Shown piece by piece: positions 6,214 through 7,628 of a stretch of 7,628 nucleotides of DNA. The notes under the pieces were generated by a model that had not been told where the DNA came from, ran no database searches, and saw nothing but the letters and a program-made list of their open reading frames with translations. Both the position numbers and the translations under genes were made by a program. The stretch spans positions 1-7,628 of the forward strand of contig JANQHU010000302.1 of the NCBI GenBank assembly GCA_028282485.1. Direction: 5' to 3'. Origin of the DNA: Bacillota bacterium (GTDB lineage Bacteria > Bacillota > UBA4882 > UBA8346). Within the stretch, counting starts at the first letter, position 1; each line of letters opens with the position of its first letter.

Positions 6214-7605
6214 TTACTTTTTCGGTGTTAAAGCAAATTCTACTCCCGTCATTTGGGCTACCTCTAAATTTAGGGCAACCATATCCGTAGTTTGTAAATC
6301 GGTAACCTTGTTTTTGCCGAGACAACGAAGCGCTTGTACCATTTCTTCTTGACAGCTTGTTAAAAAATTAGTTAGATCCCGGGCGGCAATTTTCACATTG
6401 AGCCGATTTTTATATTTCCCATTCTCGTAGATCAATTCGGTAGGTGGTTCCCAGGGGAGCACTTTGCTTAATTGACTATGGCTTAAGGAAATGCAAGCGA
6501 TGGTACCGATATTAACTGCATCTGCACCTAGCGCTAGTGCTTTTAAGACTTGTCCGGGAGTAAAGAAGCCTCCTGAAATAAGCAGGGAAGGTTTCCTGGG
6601 AAGCCGTTGTTTTTCTAAAAAATTAACAGCGCGGCAGAGGGCCGATAAGGTTGGTAATCCCAGATCGTCAGCTAAAGTTGGAGGGCCGAAATAAATACCG
6701 GCTTCAGCTCCGTCGATCGTAATAAAATCAAGATCAGCTTTTATAAATACGGCTAGTTCTTTTTCCAGGTACTGAGTGGCCCCGAATTTAAGGCCGATGG
6801 GAACTCCCCCCGTTAAATCACGTAAATAAGTAACTAATTTCGCGAGAGCCTGCGCATCATCAATCCGGGGAAAAGCGGCCGGATATGTTAAAGGTTGACC
6901 GGGTTTTAAATCAAGAAATCGAGCAAATTCGGGACTGATATTCTCCGGTCTTAAATCGAGGGGAACGGGTCCTAGGGCACCATAGCCAAATTGAATCTCA
7001 ATCATATCCGCTTGGCGCAGTGTTGCTTCGTCTTTGCCCCACCAACCGCGGTGATATTGAATGGTTAGTCTTTTGGTAGCTTGGCGTTCGGCAGGTAAAA
7101 AAGGACCTACTCCAGTATTGGTAGCCGTTTCTACGGCATTGGCCCCTTTAGCTAACGCTAGCTTGGCCTTTTGAGAGAGACTTATCCCGTAACACATACC
7201 AGTAATCATAATTGGTAAGCCGATTTCTAAAGGACGCTGGGCTTGAGGGCCGATTACTACTTTAGTATCAACTCCGACAGATTCATTTAGAGGGGCGCGG
7301 GTTAGGTAAACCGGATTTAATAGCAGTTGTTCCCAACGGGAAAAATGATTAGGCGATCCAAAGGGTCGCTCAAGGGGTTTACCACTACTAGCCCGAAGAT
7401 CTGTCTCCAAAATATTTTGGATGCCCACTTTACTAAAGACATTATACATTTCGCTGAGATTTTCTGGATAAGGATCTTGCAAAAGTCTTTTGATAAAATG
7501 GTCGATAGTAATATTAAGAAGATAACGGGAGCTGAGCAGCATAATGCCAAAAGCAATCAGCACGCCAATGGTAATTACGAGAACTTGGTTGAATTCGATG
7601 AGCAA
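6214..7605 (-). CDS. Membrane-anchored FMN-binding glutamate-synthase-domain protein, upstream copy
   Basis: This 463-aa paralogue of the next gene aligns with it end to end: an N-terminal helix (about 5-26), LERPFGSPNHF (78-88), IGPQAQRPL (118-126), NTGVGPFLPAER (163-174), QYHRGWWG (183-190), EIQFGYGALG (203-212), GLKFGAT with K273 (271-277), the phosphate-binding block SGGFFTPGQVLKALALGADAVNIGT (344-368) and PWEPPTEL (384-391). It also lacks the glutaminase, GXGXG and iron-sulfur cysteine features. Unlike its neighbour, the glycine loop after the TIDG strand reads EAGIYFGPP (301-309), so the usual GG[ST]xGA pattern is lost. The TTG at 7605 is chosen as start because GGAGGT (7618-7613) lies 7 bases before it. 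The in-frame GTG at 7614 lies inside that ribosome site and cannot use it. The gene ends in tandem TAA stops. Its promoter is beyond the window's right edge. Confidence 0.85.
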   Translation of the reverse strand: MLIEFNQVLVITIGVLIAFGIMLLSSRYLLNITIDHFIKRLLQDPYPENLSEMYNVFSKVGIQNILETDLRASSGKPLERPFGSPNHFSRWEQLLLNPVYLTRAPLNESVGVDTKVVIGPQAQRPLEIGLPIMITGMCYGISLSQKAKLALAKGANAVETATNTGVGPFLPAERQATKRLTIQYHRGWWGKDEATLRQADMIEIQFGYGALGPVPLDLRPENISPEFARFLDLKPGQPLTYPAAFPRIDDAQALAKLVTYLRDLTGGVPIGLKFGATQYLEKELAVFIKADLDFITIDGAEAGIYFGPPTLADDLGLPTLSALCRAVNFLEKQRLPRKPSLLISGGFFTPGQVLKALALGADAVNIGTIACISLSHSQLSKVLPWEPPTELIYENGKYKNRLNVKIAARDLTNFLTSCQEEMVQALRCLGKNKVTDLQTTDMVALNLEVAQMTGVEFALTPKK

Positions 7606-7612
7606 TAGAGCC

Positions 7613-7618
7613 ACCTCC
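7613..7618 (-). promoter_or_regulatory. Shine-Dalgarno site that sets the TTG start at 7605
   Basis: Minus-strand GGAGGT (7618-7613) is followed by 7 bases and then TTG. The longer reading frame would begin at a GTG whose first two bases are the end of this same GGAGGT, so that GTG is not a credible start. Confidence 0.65.
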
Positions 7619-7628
7619 AGATTAAGTT

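Noticed and set aside
4825..7605. Standard glutamate synthase operon (gltB/gltD)
   Set aside because: The glutaminase domain, GXGXG domain, iron-sulfur cysteines and a small subunit are all absent, and there are two paralogous FMN-domain proteins with membrane anchors instead.
7327..7608. Plus-strand 93-codon open frame near the right edge
   Set aside because: It is antisense to a conserved part of the glutamate-synthase-like gene, with no ribosome site.

Overview
The window looks like chromosomal DNA from a low-GC, Gram-positive-type bacterium, most likely an anaerobic Bacillota or Halanaerobium-like lineage. The DNA is AT-rich, Shine-Dalgarno (SD) sites are strong, TTG starts occur, and one promoter matches the sigma-A consensus exactly. 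The gene content fits this: an AAA-ATPase-like/PD-(D/E)XK orphan, a DUF4139 protein and stand-alone glutamate-synthase-like proteins. The genus cannot be fixed from the sequence alone. I see no rRNA, tRNA, CRISPR array, transposase or insertion sequence. No stretch longer than about 300 bases lacks a gene.

Layout, left to right. (1) A complete plus-strand AAA-ATPase-like protein with a C-terminal PD-(D/E)XK nuclease-like domain (37-1566, TTG start). (2) A short convergent gap with a perfect 14-bp inverted repeat (1608-1649). (3) A minus-strand uridine-kinase-like P-loop kinase (1698-2351) with a perfect TTGACA-17-TATAAT promoter. (4) A divergent plus-strand DedA-family membrane protein (2585-3250) with its own extended -10 promoter. 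It ends in a strong bidirectional terminator (3267-3306). (5) A minus-strand exported DUF4139 protein (3325-4740). (6) Upstream of it on the same strand, two tandem paralogous membrane-anchored FMN-binding glutamate-synthase-domain proteins (4825-6186 and 6214-7605), separated by only 27 bases.

The clearest functional unit is the paralogous pair at 4825-7605, which is transcribed right to left and probably as one operon. Both proteins have an N-terminal membrane helix followed by the TIM-barrel FMN domain of glutamate synthase. Both lack the glutaminase domain, the GXGXG domain and the [3Fe-4S] cysteine motif. They also differ from each other in a glycine-rich active-site loop. This suggests a specialised membrane-bound flavoenzyme, possibly a heteromer, rather than ordinary glutamate synthase. 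The DUF4139 gene may be read from the same transcript, since no convincing terminator or promoter is seen in the 84-base gap. The other genes look like independent units.

Three starts were moved inward from the longest open frame because of SD position: 2585 for dedA, 4740 for DUF4139 and 7605 for the upstream glutamate-synthase-like gene.
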